Shown here piece by piece: positions 33,601 to 43,750 of a stretch of DNA of 64,000 bases. The DNA comes from Agelas oroides (taxonomy: Eukaryota > Porifera > Demospongiae > Agelasida > Agelasidae). Location of the stretch: NCBI GenBank assembly GCA_949130485.1, contig OX422196.1:7717554-7781553 (forward strand). The letters run 5' to 3'. Within the stretch, counting starts at the first letter, position 1. Each line of letters opens with the position of its first letter. The position numbers and the translations under genes were made by a program. The notes below the pieces were generated by a model. That model did not search any database, was not told the origin of the DNA, and saw nothing but the letters and a program-made list of their open reading frames with translations.

Positions 33601-36168
33601 GTGCAGGATGTCTTGGCATGACCCATCCCCCAGGGGTGGGGGAGGGACGTAGGGGATTGTCACGGGGTTTCTGCAGGTGTGTCCACAGTTGTTGGAGCAA
33701 CATTTCCGGTTACCGGTGCAGTCCGAGTCTCTCTGACACTCGTCCACACAGATCCCAACAGCATCGTTGGGTAGAACTGGGCATGAGTAGAAGCGCTCAA
33801 CACCTAAAGACAAAGAGAGTGGCTGTATTTGTGAAGGTTAGAGGAGGGGGAGTCTTGTGGAGTCTATCCACTCAGAAAATTATAGTTGCAACAACTTGCC
33901 TGGAGGTGGCGGCGGCGGAGGAGGAGTGGTTGTGCGGGGACAAGGGACTGGCATTTGGGTACAGGTCACACTTCCGTCAGCCATACACGAGCTGAGAAAG
34001 AGAGAAGTTTGCAGCACATTTTTAAACTGTTACAGCCTGACAAAAAGAGAGAGAAGAGGGAGGGAGAGTTTGATGATGATAGAGAGAGAAGAGGGAGGGG
34101 GGGGGGGGATTGCCTGACAAATACCAGTTTGTTTGTATACATAGCAAGTCGTTATGGCACGTAAATGGAATATGACCCTTTCCTCCTCTTGCAATACAAG
34201 GATGAGGGAGGGGGGAGGAAGAGCAAGTTTCATGATGATAGAGAGAGAGAAGGGGGGGGGGGGGGGGGGGGGGGGGAGTTTCATGATGATAGAGAGAGAA
34301 GAGGGAGGGAGAGAGTTTGATGATGATAGAGAGAGAAGAGGAAGGGAGAGAGTTTGATGATGATAGAGAGAGAGAAGGGGGGGGGGGGAGTTTCATGATG
34401 ATAGAGAGAGAAGAGGGAGGGAGAGAGTTTGATGATGATAGAGAGAGAAGAGGGAGGGAGAGAGTTTGAGATGATAGAGAGAGAAGAGGAAGGGAGAGAG
34501 TTTGATGAAGATAGAGAGAGAGAAGGGGGGGGGGAGTTTCATGATAATAGAGAGAGAAGAGGGAGGGAGAGAGTTTGATGATGATAGAGAGAGAAGAGGG
34601 AGGGAGAGAGTTTGATGATGATAGAGAGAGAAGAGGAAGGGAGAGAGTTTGATGAAGATAGAGAGAGAAGAGGGAGGGAGAGAGTTTGATGATGATAGAG
34701 AGAGAAGAGGAAGGGAGAGAGTTTCATGATGACACAGGGGATTGATGATGAGGAAGAGAGATTGGCACTATCACACAACTTGTCCTCCCCAGGGGTGTTT
34801 ACCATTGGTTGCAGTCGGCCGGGCTACTGCTAGCTGGGAAACTCTGCCCAATATTGTACACCTCCCCCTGGTAAGAGCAGTCTGCGAAACAAGAAGCGAT
34901 GAGAGGGTGAGTATCAATACCAGAGTCTGGGGTTGAGTAGTAGCAAGCTGCCACCCAGCCTTGTACCCAGGCTCTTGGTGGACGGTGGCAGCTAGCCTCG
35001 TACCCAGGCTCTTGGTGGGCGGTGGCAGCTAGCCTCGTACCCAGGCTCTTGGTGGATGGGTACGAGGTTAGCTGCCACCCAGCTGGCTGTTCATATGGAA
35101 AAGCGGAACATAGGCCTTACTGTACTAGAAGTGACGGGTGGAGGGAGTCTGGGACAAGTAAGGGTTACGTCTTACTGTACTAGAAGTGACGGGTGGAGGG
35201 AGTCTGGGACAAGGCTTGGACTTTACACATGCTATTCAACTGATACACAATCAAACCAGAGAACCTAGTTAGAGGAAGGAGATGACAGAAGCTTGAGTGA
35301 GGGAAACGGAGGGGGGGATGCGGTTAACATACTAGTACACTCTTGTCTGCCGAACCGTACGACTCCAGACACTGGTTCTCCAGTCTGGACATGTACACAC
35401 CAGCAATACCCGGTGGAGGCGTGGCACTGCACTGGGGAGAAACTGCCGTCACTGTTACACTGAGGTATGTACGCTCCTATCAGAGACGTGTTTCTGGTGA
35501 TCTGGTTCAACAGAAGTTGGCACACTTGGGACCCCGCTGCGTTGGTAGGGGGGTCGTAGTGGGGAATGGTGACTGCTCCGGTGCAGGTGTGTCCACAACC
35601 GTTGGAGCAACACTTTTCTGAGCTCTGGCAGTCACTGTCACTACTGCATTCCTCTACACAGATGCCAACGACGTCATCTTGCAGAGGAGGGCAGGAGTAG
35701 AATTCTCTACCTACAATAAAGGGAGTTTATGCGCACTGAACAATTTTTGTTCCGACCATAACTCCTTAGTGTATCTACCTGCAAGAGCGCATAAGAACGG
35801 GCAGCTTGAGTAAGAGCGTGTAACTCCAATAGAAGCCCATAGTCCGGATATTGAACCGTACTAAAAATAGAACACCTGGTCACATGCTTAGCAACAATGG
35901 CTTATGTCAACGCAGCATGCACAGTACGTGTTACTATTTTTAGTACTGGCGGTAAATTCTGACCAGTTTCAAATTTTACGGAGTTACATGCTCTTACTCA
36001 AGCCGCCTGTTCTTATGCGCTCTTGCTACCTGCAATAAAATATTACATAGTTCTTTGGGAGGGATGAACACTGAAGGAGACAGACTCACCCTGAGTGTGT
36101 AGGAGCCCACACAAACTGATGAACACTGGATAGGTGAGGGAGAAGGTTACAACCACCATTAGTCTCAT
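30622..36168 (-). CDS. Second membrane-anchored multi-inhibitor protein (WAP-TY1 twice, six-Cys repeats, TM)
   Basis: Exons: 36090-36168, 35333-35710, 34803-34881, 33900-33991, 33423-33803, 32741-32810, 32616-32668, 31687-31772, 31024-31101, 30622-30705. All phases agree, giving 459 residues. Order: signal peptide ([17 protein letters not shown]), WAP ([20 protein letters not shown]), thyroglobulin-1 (GYCWCVH), six-Cys Pacifastin/VWC-like repeat split at its DxCNxC codon, Thr/Pro linker, second WAP and thyroglobulin-1 (GFCWCVN), second six-Cys repeat, one membrane helix ([16 protein letters not shown]), basic and acidic tail. It uses the same modules as the 352-7988 gene, on the opposite strand, without Kunitz, LDLa or SEA. 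Probably a surface protease inhibitor by inference. The intron after 33900 uses a GC donor. The tail exon at 31101 also reads open in another frame; the one used keeps phase. Confidence 0.8.
31430..31629. mobile_element. 200-bp inverted-repeat element
   Basis: Starts atggtctagcttgatagac and ends with its inverse. The arms of about 50 bp also share ttgttaagcac / gtgcttaacaa. Sits in an intron of the second inhibitor gene. Confidence 0.8.
32127..32502. mobile_element. 376-bp member of the main MITE family with exact 9-bp target duplication
   Basis: Ends tagcctcgttcccaggctc and inverse, flanked by acataccaa at 32118-32126 and 32503-32511. The inner part is partly palindromic (gtacacgcg / cgcgtgtac). 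No ORF of note. Confidence 0.92.
32853..32955. mobile_element. Near-perfect hairpin MITE
   Basis: About 100 bp, from tagcctcgttcccaggccac to gtggcctgggaacgaggcta. The centre (ctatggagaaaa / ttttctccatag) also pairs, so nearly the whole element folds. Flanks ttcagcagt / ttcagtagt fit a 9-bp duplication. Confidence 0.9.
33107..33142 (+). pseudogene. Inverted relic of a six-Cys repeat half-exon
   Basis: On the plus strand, acagcttctgc..tggtggcttgttctgaggc followed by ggtaagtt closely matches the minus-strand exon 32616-32668 including its acceptor and donor, but is shorter and frame-shifted: from the expected phase it meets a stop. It lies just upstream of that exon in the same gene's intron, in opposite orientation. 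Confidence 0.6.
34045..34732. repeat. Purine-rich 37-40 bp minisatellite
   Basis: Some fifteen copies of a unit like tttgatgatgatagagagag + aagagggagggagagag, with poly-G runs of up to about 20 in a few. It lies in the intron between 33991 and 34803 of the second inhibitor gene. Open frames across it are artefacts. Confidence 0.9.
35782..36025. mobile_element. MITE family 2, copy 2
   Basis: 244 bp, ends caagagcgcataagaacggg and inverse, exact 7-bp flanks ctacctg at 35775-35781 and 36026-36032. Sits in the first intron of the second inhibitor gene. Confidence 0.92.
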
Positions 36169-37578
36169 CCCCAAATCTCACCCAGCGTACATGTATCACT
36201 TCTGTGTGCAACATTGAAAGTGATTTGTACTTGGGGTTTCATTCAGTAAATCACCACAACATGCATGCGCTCTGAGGACGTATAGTTATCTAGCTGTGTC
36301 TAATGGCAACCTCGGTGAGGAATTAAGAAATAAAAACATAATAATTTGCTTCAATCCATCTTGATAATACGTGCTTGCTGATTCGTGCACCACAGATACT
36401 GTCAAAGCCCAAAAGAAAACCATTGGGAGTCAGGCCAAACGAGACAGGCAAAGTTAGCTATAAACATTCACACAAACATGACATTATAAGTTTGACTCTG
36501 TGAATTGGGGCATGTACGTAATTGATTATACCCCATTACTGTCCAGGGTTGAACAGTGCATGTATCGACAAGTGCTCTATTGACGGTGGGAATGCTACTG
36601 GTACAAGGGTCTTCCATTAGGCACACTCACCCAGTGAAATGAGAACAACCTGCAATAGAACCAGAACAAAGTGTGTGACAACATCACATGAGAAATACGA
36701 TGTTCCCCATGTCCAGTTTTTGTCCACTTCTGCCATACACAAGTGATCAAAGTCAACATGTAGAGAGACCTTATTTTTCACGTGATTTTAAGCATCACCT
36801 ATCAGGCACCCCATAGAGTTAGTCTCGCGGAGCCAGACCCAACGGCTCTGCGAGACTACCAACATATTTAGTCTCAGTGTCAGGTTCTAGAGAAAAGAGC
36901 TCGTGGAGAGAGAAAATAAACCTGGGTACGAGCAAGAGCACACAATGACATGCACTCTTGGTATGAGACTAGTAGATAAACCGGACACTTTGCTCTCGTA
37001 AGACTAGTATAAGGATAGCGGTACTAATCAATATACTTAAAATACAGCTCGAAATAGTTTTCTAGTCAAGTAATTGAATATGTACAGCAAATTATGTAGC
37101 AGCCCCACGTAGCTAAATTTTGGGCGCAGAGGAGGAAAAGGCCTAGAAAATTCAGTATCACAATTTATCAGGCCACTCTATACCTGAATATTAAAATCAA
37201 AGAGTGAAGGCCCGTCTCCCCAACCAGAAGAGTCAGAGCTAACGCTGATCATGGGCAAAAGGTGACGCCAGTACATAGATAATATAGCGTAACGCTCTAC
37301 AATCTATGCGCCAGTATCACGCATAGTTGAGTGGCAGTATGATATAGATCTATCCTACGTCCTGAAAGCTACTTAGCCACACAAAGCCATAAGACTTACC
37401 CTCATCTTCAAGGTCTTTAACCGGACTCAGAGCTCACCCGTTAGTTGAGTCTAGCTCTTGGTTTGACGACTGTACTAGGGATCACTGTGTTTATCTCTGA
37501 GCGAAGCTTCCGGTGTTAATTAAGCCAAAACTTACTTCCGGTCTGACCGCCCACGTTAATGTTTTTGACATATGCAGC
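36169..37578. promoter_or_regulatory. Divergent intergenic region, second inhibitor gene (-) / STN1 (+)
   Basis: 1.4 kb without a recognised coding exon. Short minus-strand segments with good acceptor and donor signals near 36634-36658 and 37400-37440 may be 5' UTR exons of the inhibitor gene. A small hairpin of the agtctcgcggagccagac type lies at 36819-36860. Confidence 0.4.
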
Positions 37579-37918
37579 ATGGAGCTGAAGTTCTATCCTC
37601 CTAGGTTTTGGGGCCTCGATCCTTTGTTTTCAGCTCGAGTCAAGCTGAACATCAGCGACGTTCTGGCTCTACGGGAGTATCCTGGTTTTGCAGGTGCCTG
37701 CACTGCACTGTACAAACATGACGTGCATCTAGGCCTGTTTATCATGCACAGTAGCTACCCATGTGTCCTTCTGCATGTTGCAGGTGCGTACTGCATTTCT
37801 AATCATCCAATTGTGAATGTGCACATTGTTGGAGACGTGGTGTCTGTCAGCAGAAGAAGCCGCCTTATTGTGTATGAGGGTAAGAGGAGTGAGGAGCCTC
37901 CACTGTAGCAAATGTGAT

Positions 37919-37976
<58 letters not shown>

Positions 37977-39196
37977 CAAGTTGATGATGGATCTGGGGTT
38001 ATCCCCTGTTGCCAGTGGAGAAAGGTGGAGGACAGTGAGGAGGGTCTAGTCATCCCACAGCTAGGGCAGCTGGTCTCGGTCTATGGCAGAGTCTCTGAGT
38101 ACCGAGAAGAGAGGCAGGTCAAAGTGAACGGTATTTGCATCGAGGAAGATCCTAACATAGAGCCACTGCACTGGCTTGAGGTGATCCAGCTAAAGAGGAC
38201 GGTGTATGCCAAACCTTTCTCTCTCCCACTTGGCGTTTCCACCCAGAGTATGGTGCCTCATAAGGCCATGAGGGAGACTGTCACTGGAACAGTTTTGCAC
38301 TACATACAGACCTTAGGACGGTCCTTCACCTTGAGTGAATTACAGAGAGACGAAAAGTTGGGAGAAGCATGTTTGGATGCTGTGAGTAAAAACTGCAGCC
38401 ACTCGGAGTGGAGTGAGGTGGAAGTCACTCGAGAATTAACTGCTGTCATTTCTACACTTCCAAAGGATGGGCATGTTGTATCCACTGGTCTGACAACACT
38501 TGCTGCGGACGTTGTGTACGAGGTCAGCCGGCTCCATCATGAGTTTATAACAGAGTGTGCATATTCACAGCTCACAATGTGAGGTAGTGATACAATTTAC
38601 TCCCAACTCTAATGCATCGTGTCTTTCCAGTCTTGTTTCCATGCTCTTGCGTTATATGCTAGCCTCGCCTTCCTATGCTCTCGTCCACCCATGTACAAGA
38701 GCCTGGGAACGAGGTTACATGTTAAAATTGACCCCGTCTTCCAGTATTGCAGTTATAATCATCATTTCTGTGATTGGTATATGGTTGGGAATTCATCGCA
38801 AACAAACTAATAATGAACTCTTTGGAGTGTCCTAATATTTCATGCAGGTTCTTTCTGATGAAAAGCACTTGTTTCCATTGATTCTTGAATACATGAAAGA
38901 GAAGCTAAAACATCCACGTACGTGAGCCCTAGCGTATCACACACAGAAAGGGATAACCTGTCTGTCATGTAGCCTCATTCCCAGGCTCCTCCCAGAATGA
39001 GGCTAACCATCATGTTCTCTTTCTTTCAGAAGCTGCAAAGCTTGGGGTACCGGAAGACTGGATGGTTCAGCGTGTGAAGCAGAAGAAGCCTTTATGGCAA
39101 CTCTCAACTACGAGGATCGCTGCAGCTATTGAACGGCTGGAGGAAACGAGCCATATTTTTGCCATAGCACACAGAACATACAAATGTGTCTTCTGA
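37579..39196 (+). CDS. STN1: CST complex subunit STN1
   Basis: Exons 37579-37693, 37784-37879, 37981-38522, 38848-38917, 39030-39196 give 329 residues. STN1 is the OB-fold middle subunit of CTC1-STN1-TEN1, which binds single-stranded DNA and helps polymerase alpha fill in telomeric C-strands. Seen: FWGLDPLFSARVKLNISDVL at the N-terminus, HPIVNVHIVGDVVSVSRR, VDDGSGVIPCCQW and VYGRVSEYREERQVKV of the OB fold, then C-terminal winged-helix sequence (LHYIQTLGRSFTLSEL; HIFAIAHRTYKC). Exon 3 stays open past its real donor at 38523. The exon 4 acceptor restores the family's VxxV..D.H run. The exon 3 acceptor follows a 54-bp AC repeat directly. Confidence 0.9.
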
Positions 39197-39406
39197 CTCA
39201 AACGGTTTATTCCCACTTCGTCAATTCCCACTTTGTCAATTCCCACTTTGTCAATTCCCATTTGGTCAACTTCCCACTTCGTCAAGTGGGAAGATACCGA
39301 CTCAACACTGCACAGTCATGCACACTTTAAGATATAAAATGTCTGGATCACATCCTTTCACTGAATATTAAGTGCCAAAGTACACAGAGCTGGCCGATGA
39401 ATGATG
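39197..39406. other. Convergent 210-bp gap, STN1 / otubain
   Basis: Holds about four copies of an 18-bp unit (tcaattcccactttg, 39212-39270) ending in a short inverted copy (gtcaagtgggaagata). The same words occur at 19140-19280 in an MRM2 intron. Both 3' UTRs must fit here or overlap. Confidence 0.6.
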
Positions 39407-42400
39407 CTATGGATAGAGAATGTCATAATGTCCTGGTCTATAGAGAATATGAATGCGCGGTTCTGTTCCCTCGGGAAAGTCGTGGTGATTCACCTTCCCC
39501 CCCTCCCCTCTGTCCATGTACTGCACCCTTATGCTCACACCCACAGCTGCCGTCAGTCCGCTAATGTGAATGTGGTCACTCTCATGGTACATGGGCTCCA
39601 CCTCCTGCACATGAAGAGAAGATCTGGTAATTAGTCTCGTCCCCAGACCCCACCCAAAAGGAGAGGGTCTGGATCAGGTGACATCAGCAATTCCTCGGAC
39701 TTTTCATAGTTTACTGTGCACACAGTTGCAAGAAGGTGCTGTGTCATCTGGCTATGTAGACCCTTCTGGTGTTTCTACAATGTGATTGGCGGTTGGAAAT
39801 TCCTCGCTGAAAGCAATCAACTTGATGTAGCCTAAGGAATCAGCTGAATGTCACCAGACCTCTCCTCTCGGGTAGTGCCTGAGGATGGTGTAACCTCATT
39901 CCCATGTGCTCGGAAAAACAGGAACGAGGCTAGCTCGGGACAACACTAAAATACAGCAACAACCAGAGGTCAACAGATAGTAGTGTACATGTGGATGGTA
40001 TTACATGTATGCAGCGTTTGGTGGCATTGGATCAATACCTGCAGTAGCCTCGTTCCCAGGAACGAGGCTATACCTGGAGCTGCTATAGCCTCGTTCCCAG
40101 GCCTCCCCCGTTTTTTTTGTTGTTGTTGTTTGTTCTTCGGTTTGTGTTCAGAGCAGAGAGAGAAGAGCGGCTCTTCCGCTTCCGTGTATTATATTGAACG
40201 CAAACCGAAGAACAAAAAAAAATGGGGGAGGCCTGGGAACAAGGCTAGAGCTGCTGTAGGAACAAAAATAGGGCAAGTGATAGGAGCTATATGACTGGAG
40301 GCATGACTGGAGGTATGGCTGGAGCTCTGGCTACAATTGGGGTTGCTACTGAAAGGCTTGGTAATGAACCCTCCAGGAAACACATTCACCTGGCTGCAAT
40401 ATTCCTTCACTGTTCTTCCTCCCTCGACAAATGCCTGGAAGAAGTCTGCATTGCTCTGTAGGTAACCGGAAGTGAGGATTCTCAGGTAGCACACAACATA
40501 GTCAGACGTAGCTTGATCCTGAAAGCTCTGCAGGTAGAAGATTGAAGTTTCTCATCAACAGCTTCTCAACAAACTCGGCTCATGTGATCAGTAAAGTAGT
40601 GGTTTGTGTGAGGGGGAACCTGAGGGGAGGGGGTAATGTTGTCTAGTATGTCACCTTGGTCAGGGTTTCTACTGTAGTCTCGGGTTTGGATGTTGACTCC
40701 AACACATCTATGAACTGTAAAATGAGAAAGAAGAGTACACTGCTTCGTTCTCCAACTGAGAACCAAGGAAAGATGTAGCAAGCTGTTTCACCATAGCAAA
40801 TTCACAGTAAATTGTGCAACCCTAAGAACAGTACAAAAAAACTGCCAGGATTTCACTTGATATGCAGTCCTGTTCCCAGGCCTTCCTTGCCTCCAGTTTT
40901 TGATGTGCAAGCAATCAAAAGCTGGAGGTGGGGAGAGCTTGAGAACGAGGTTAAGTACGAGCTATGAAGCAGCCTCGTCCAAGAGTGTTCCTGTCTCCTG
41001 TTTCAATGTCTCTGCCATACTCTGCAATATTCACTGCAATGAAGTGCAAGACGTGAAGCAACTAGAAATGAGGCTAGTTTGTAAGGCACCCTGGACAGAT
41101 ACCATATGTGTAAGGGTCACACACCACAGCAAAGGCCCCACACCTGGTTAGCTAGCTAGGTACCGTATTTCTTCGATCAGACGCTATTATTCTTTTCGCT
41201 GCACGTTTGATGTGGCTACTATTCGAGGGCGGCGTCTATTCGAAGAAATACGGTATGTATGAGGATGGCATGTTGTACATTACAGTGTCGTGGAAGTCTT
41301 CCAAGGTGAAGGAGGGATAGCCGGCTGCGAGGAGAGAGTCCTTGATTCTCACAACTGCATCACGAAACCTGCCAGGGGAGGTCAAAGGTCACCATCACAT
41401 GGCCGACCACTAGCATGTACAAACAGTCAACTACTAGTTGCTGCTGTATAAAATCAAGCTCTCAAACTAACAGAAGCAGAGAGGCTACAGAGGCCAAAAC
41501 TGTACTACCCAGAATTCCGTAGCAATTTTGTCCCCATCACCTGGGTAGGTCTGTGTTGTCCTTCAGAACGCTCTCCATGTAGGCAAACGCAAAGGCCCTA
41601 AAGAAGCAGTTACCATCGCCCCTCGTTCTTCTGTACCGTGAGTACTTGCTGCTCAGGTCCTGGGTACATGTGCAGACATTATGAAAATGAAGTGCATGTA
41701 CACACAGCATACGTCTGTGGACAAATGTTGAAGATGATCAGTCTCGTTCCCAGGCTCTCCCCACTAAGAGCCTGGGAACGAGGCTAGAAGATGACAGTGA
41801 ATACATAGTCTCGTTCCCAGGCCCCTGCCCAGCTTTTCATACCCGCTTATTCTGTACTGCAAGTGGCGGAAAGCTGGACCGGGGCCTGGGAATGAGGCTA
41901 GTAAATACACACAGCATACAGTTGGCCACGGCATTGATAAGGTCCTCAACACTAAACTTTGATCCTGATTTGGTTCACAACAAATTTGGTCAAAAACTCA
42001 CTACAGAAAACAAACCACTGCAGATGAGTCCACTGGTAGTACCATTACAATATCATATCATGATGCCAATATGCTAAGCTGCAGATACTGTACAGTATAT
42101 ACAGCATTGTGATGTCACACAATGTTATCATACAACACATTTGATGCCAATACTGACTTTAATTTTTGCTTGGTAGACGAGATCATCCTCTGCGTACTCC
42201 CTCTCCAGGTTGGTAAAGTCCTCCACCTCTCCTACAAGCTCACTTGATTCAGCTATCTGCACAGGAGGAGAACGTCAGTGGGACAACTTGCCATACACAG
42301 AGGGAGAATTGGGTAACAAAACCTCTTTCTGGATTTTCTCCACTTGAGAGACAGTGGCTTCATCATAGTTGACAACTGGAGTTAGGTAGAGGGAGGAATG

Positions 42401-43610
42401 GCTCCAGCTATCAATCATAGTTGACAACTGGAGTTAGGTAGAGGGAGGAATGGCTCCAGCTATCATCATAGTTGACAACTGGAGTTAGGTAGAGGGAGGA
42501 ATGGCTCCAGCTATCAATCATAGTTGACAACTGGAGTTAGGTAGAGGGAGGAATGGCTCCAGCTATCAATCATAGTTGACAACTGGAGTTAGGTAGAGGG
42601 AGGAATGGCTCCAGCTATCATCATAGTTGACAACTGGAGTTAGGTAGAGGGAGGAATGGCTCTAGCTATCAATCATAGTTGACAACTGGAGTTAGGTAGA
42701 GGGAGGAATGGCTCCAGCTATCATCATAGTTGACAACTGGAGTTAGGTAGAGGGAGGAATGGCTCTAGCTATCATCATAGTTGACAACTGGAGTTAGGTA
42801 GAGGGAGGAATGGCTCTAGCTATCAATCATAGTTGACAACTGGAGTTAGGTAGAGGGAGGAATGGCTCTAGCTATCAATCATAGTTGACAACTGGAGTTA
42901 GGTAGAGGGAGGAATGGCTCCAGCTATCAATCATAGTTGACAACTGGAGTTAGGTAGAGGGAGGAATGGCTCCAGCTATCATCATAGTTGACAACTGGAG
43001 TTAGGTAGAGGGAGGAATGGCTCTAGCTATCAATCATAGTTGACAACTGGAGTTAGGTAGAGGGAGGAATGGCTCCAGCTATCATCATAGTTGACAACTG
43101 GAGTTAGGTAGAGGGAGGAATGGCTCTAGCTATCATCATAGTTGACAACTGGAGTTAGGTAGAGGGAGGAATGGCTCTAGCTATCAATCATAGTTGACAA
43201 CTGGAGTTAGGTAGAGGGAGGAATGGCTCTAGCTATCAATCATAGTTGACAACTGGAGTTAGGTAGAGGGAGGAATGGCTCCAGCTATCAATCACCCAAA
43301 TCAGCAAGTCTAACCATGCACAGTAACAGACTTGTAAACGAGTCCGTACTATCCGTGGCGTCACTGGACCAGGCACAAATGTTTTCTATTTACAGGGTTT
43401 CCACTATAATTTTCACGGAGCCAGACTCTTTTCGTGTGAGAGTCTGGCTCAGCGAGACTATCAATTATTTGCCGATGGGACCAAAGATCACTATCTATCT
43501 CTTCTTGTTCTCTCTACATGTCTACCTATACCTTCAGTTAGCAAGCTGGGCTGCTCTCCAGGAACCTGCTGTGATCGTGAGGAATCCTCTTCGGGTGGAG
43601 ACTGCGCCAT
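39407..43610 (-). CDS. OTUB1: Otubain-type ubiquitin thioesterase
   Basis: Exons 43532-43610, 42323-42375, 42158-42256, 41541-41659, 41284-41368, 40655-40714, 40390-40527, 39407-39604 give 276 residues, the size of OTUB1. This family cleaves Lys48-linked ubiquitin and blocks E2 enzymes. Seen: NYDEATVSQVEKIQKE, YAEDDLVYQAKI, the catalytic TRGDGNCFFRAFAF, FIDVLEST, DQATSDYVVCYLRILTSGYL, FVEGGRTVKEYC, ESDHIHI, YMDRGEGG, and the catalytic-His block YRPGHYDILYP. OTUB1 is preferred to OTUB2 because of the acidic N-terminal extension. The intron between exons 1 and 2 is a minisatellite whose unit includes the exon 2 acceptor. Head-to-head with DNAL1. Confidence 0.93.
40086..40247. mobile_element. 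Main-family MITE with 9-bp flanks
   Basis: Starts tagcctcgttcccaggcc, ends with its inverse. The inner arms gttcttcggtttg / caaaccgaagaac also pair. Flanks gagctgcta / gagctgctg. Sits in an otubain intron. Confidence 0.88.
41161..41255. mobile_element. 95-bp MITE with ends taccgtatttcttcga and inverse
   Basis: Terminal inverted repeats of about 16 bp (taccgtatttcttcga / tcgaagaaatacggta), distinct from the other families. An inner ggcgtcta echo of agacgc pairs as well. Sits in an otubain intron. Confidence 0.85.
42361..43292. repeat. 51/52-bp minisatellite, about eighteen copies, spanning the otubain exon 2 acceptor
   Basis: The unit reads atcatagttgacaactggag + ttaggtagagggaggaatgg + ctccagctatc, in 51- and 52-bp versions that differ by one A. 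On the minus strand each copy contains taactccag followed by the first 14 bases of exon 2. Confidence 0.95.
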
Positions 43611-43750
43611 GAGGGGCTAAATTCTAAATAGAGAGCACTCGCAAAAGTGATCACGTGAGCTGGTTGCCATTGGTAACAACCTTGGGGGTACACTGAAGTT
43701 CACAAACTACTAGCTGTGTATGTGCAGTGCTCTGGTTGCAATCTAAAACA
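43611..43750. promoter_or_regulatory. Bidirectional promoter, otubain (-) / DNAL1 (+)
   Basis: 140 bp between divergent start codons, so the promoter must be shared. It contains gttgccattggtaacaac, a short palindrome resembling an X-box (RFX) half-site pair as found upstream of ciliary genes. That reading is tentative but fits DNAL1's role. Confidence 0.5.

Noticed and set aside
38523..38582. Continuation of STN1 exon 3 to its in-frame stop
   Set aside because: The donor at 38523 joined to 38848 gives further winged-helix sequence of the expected length; the run-on peptide has no family similarity. It could still be a minor isoform.
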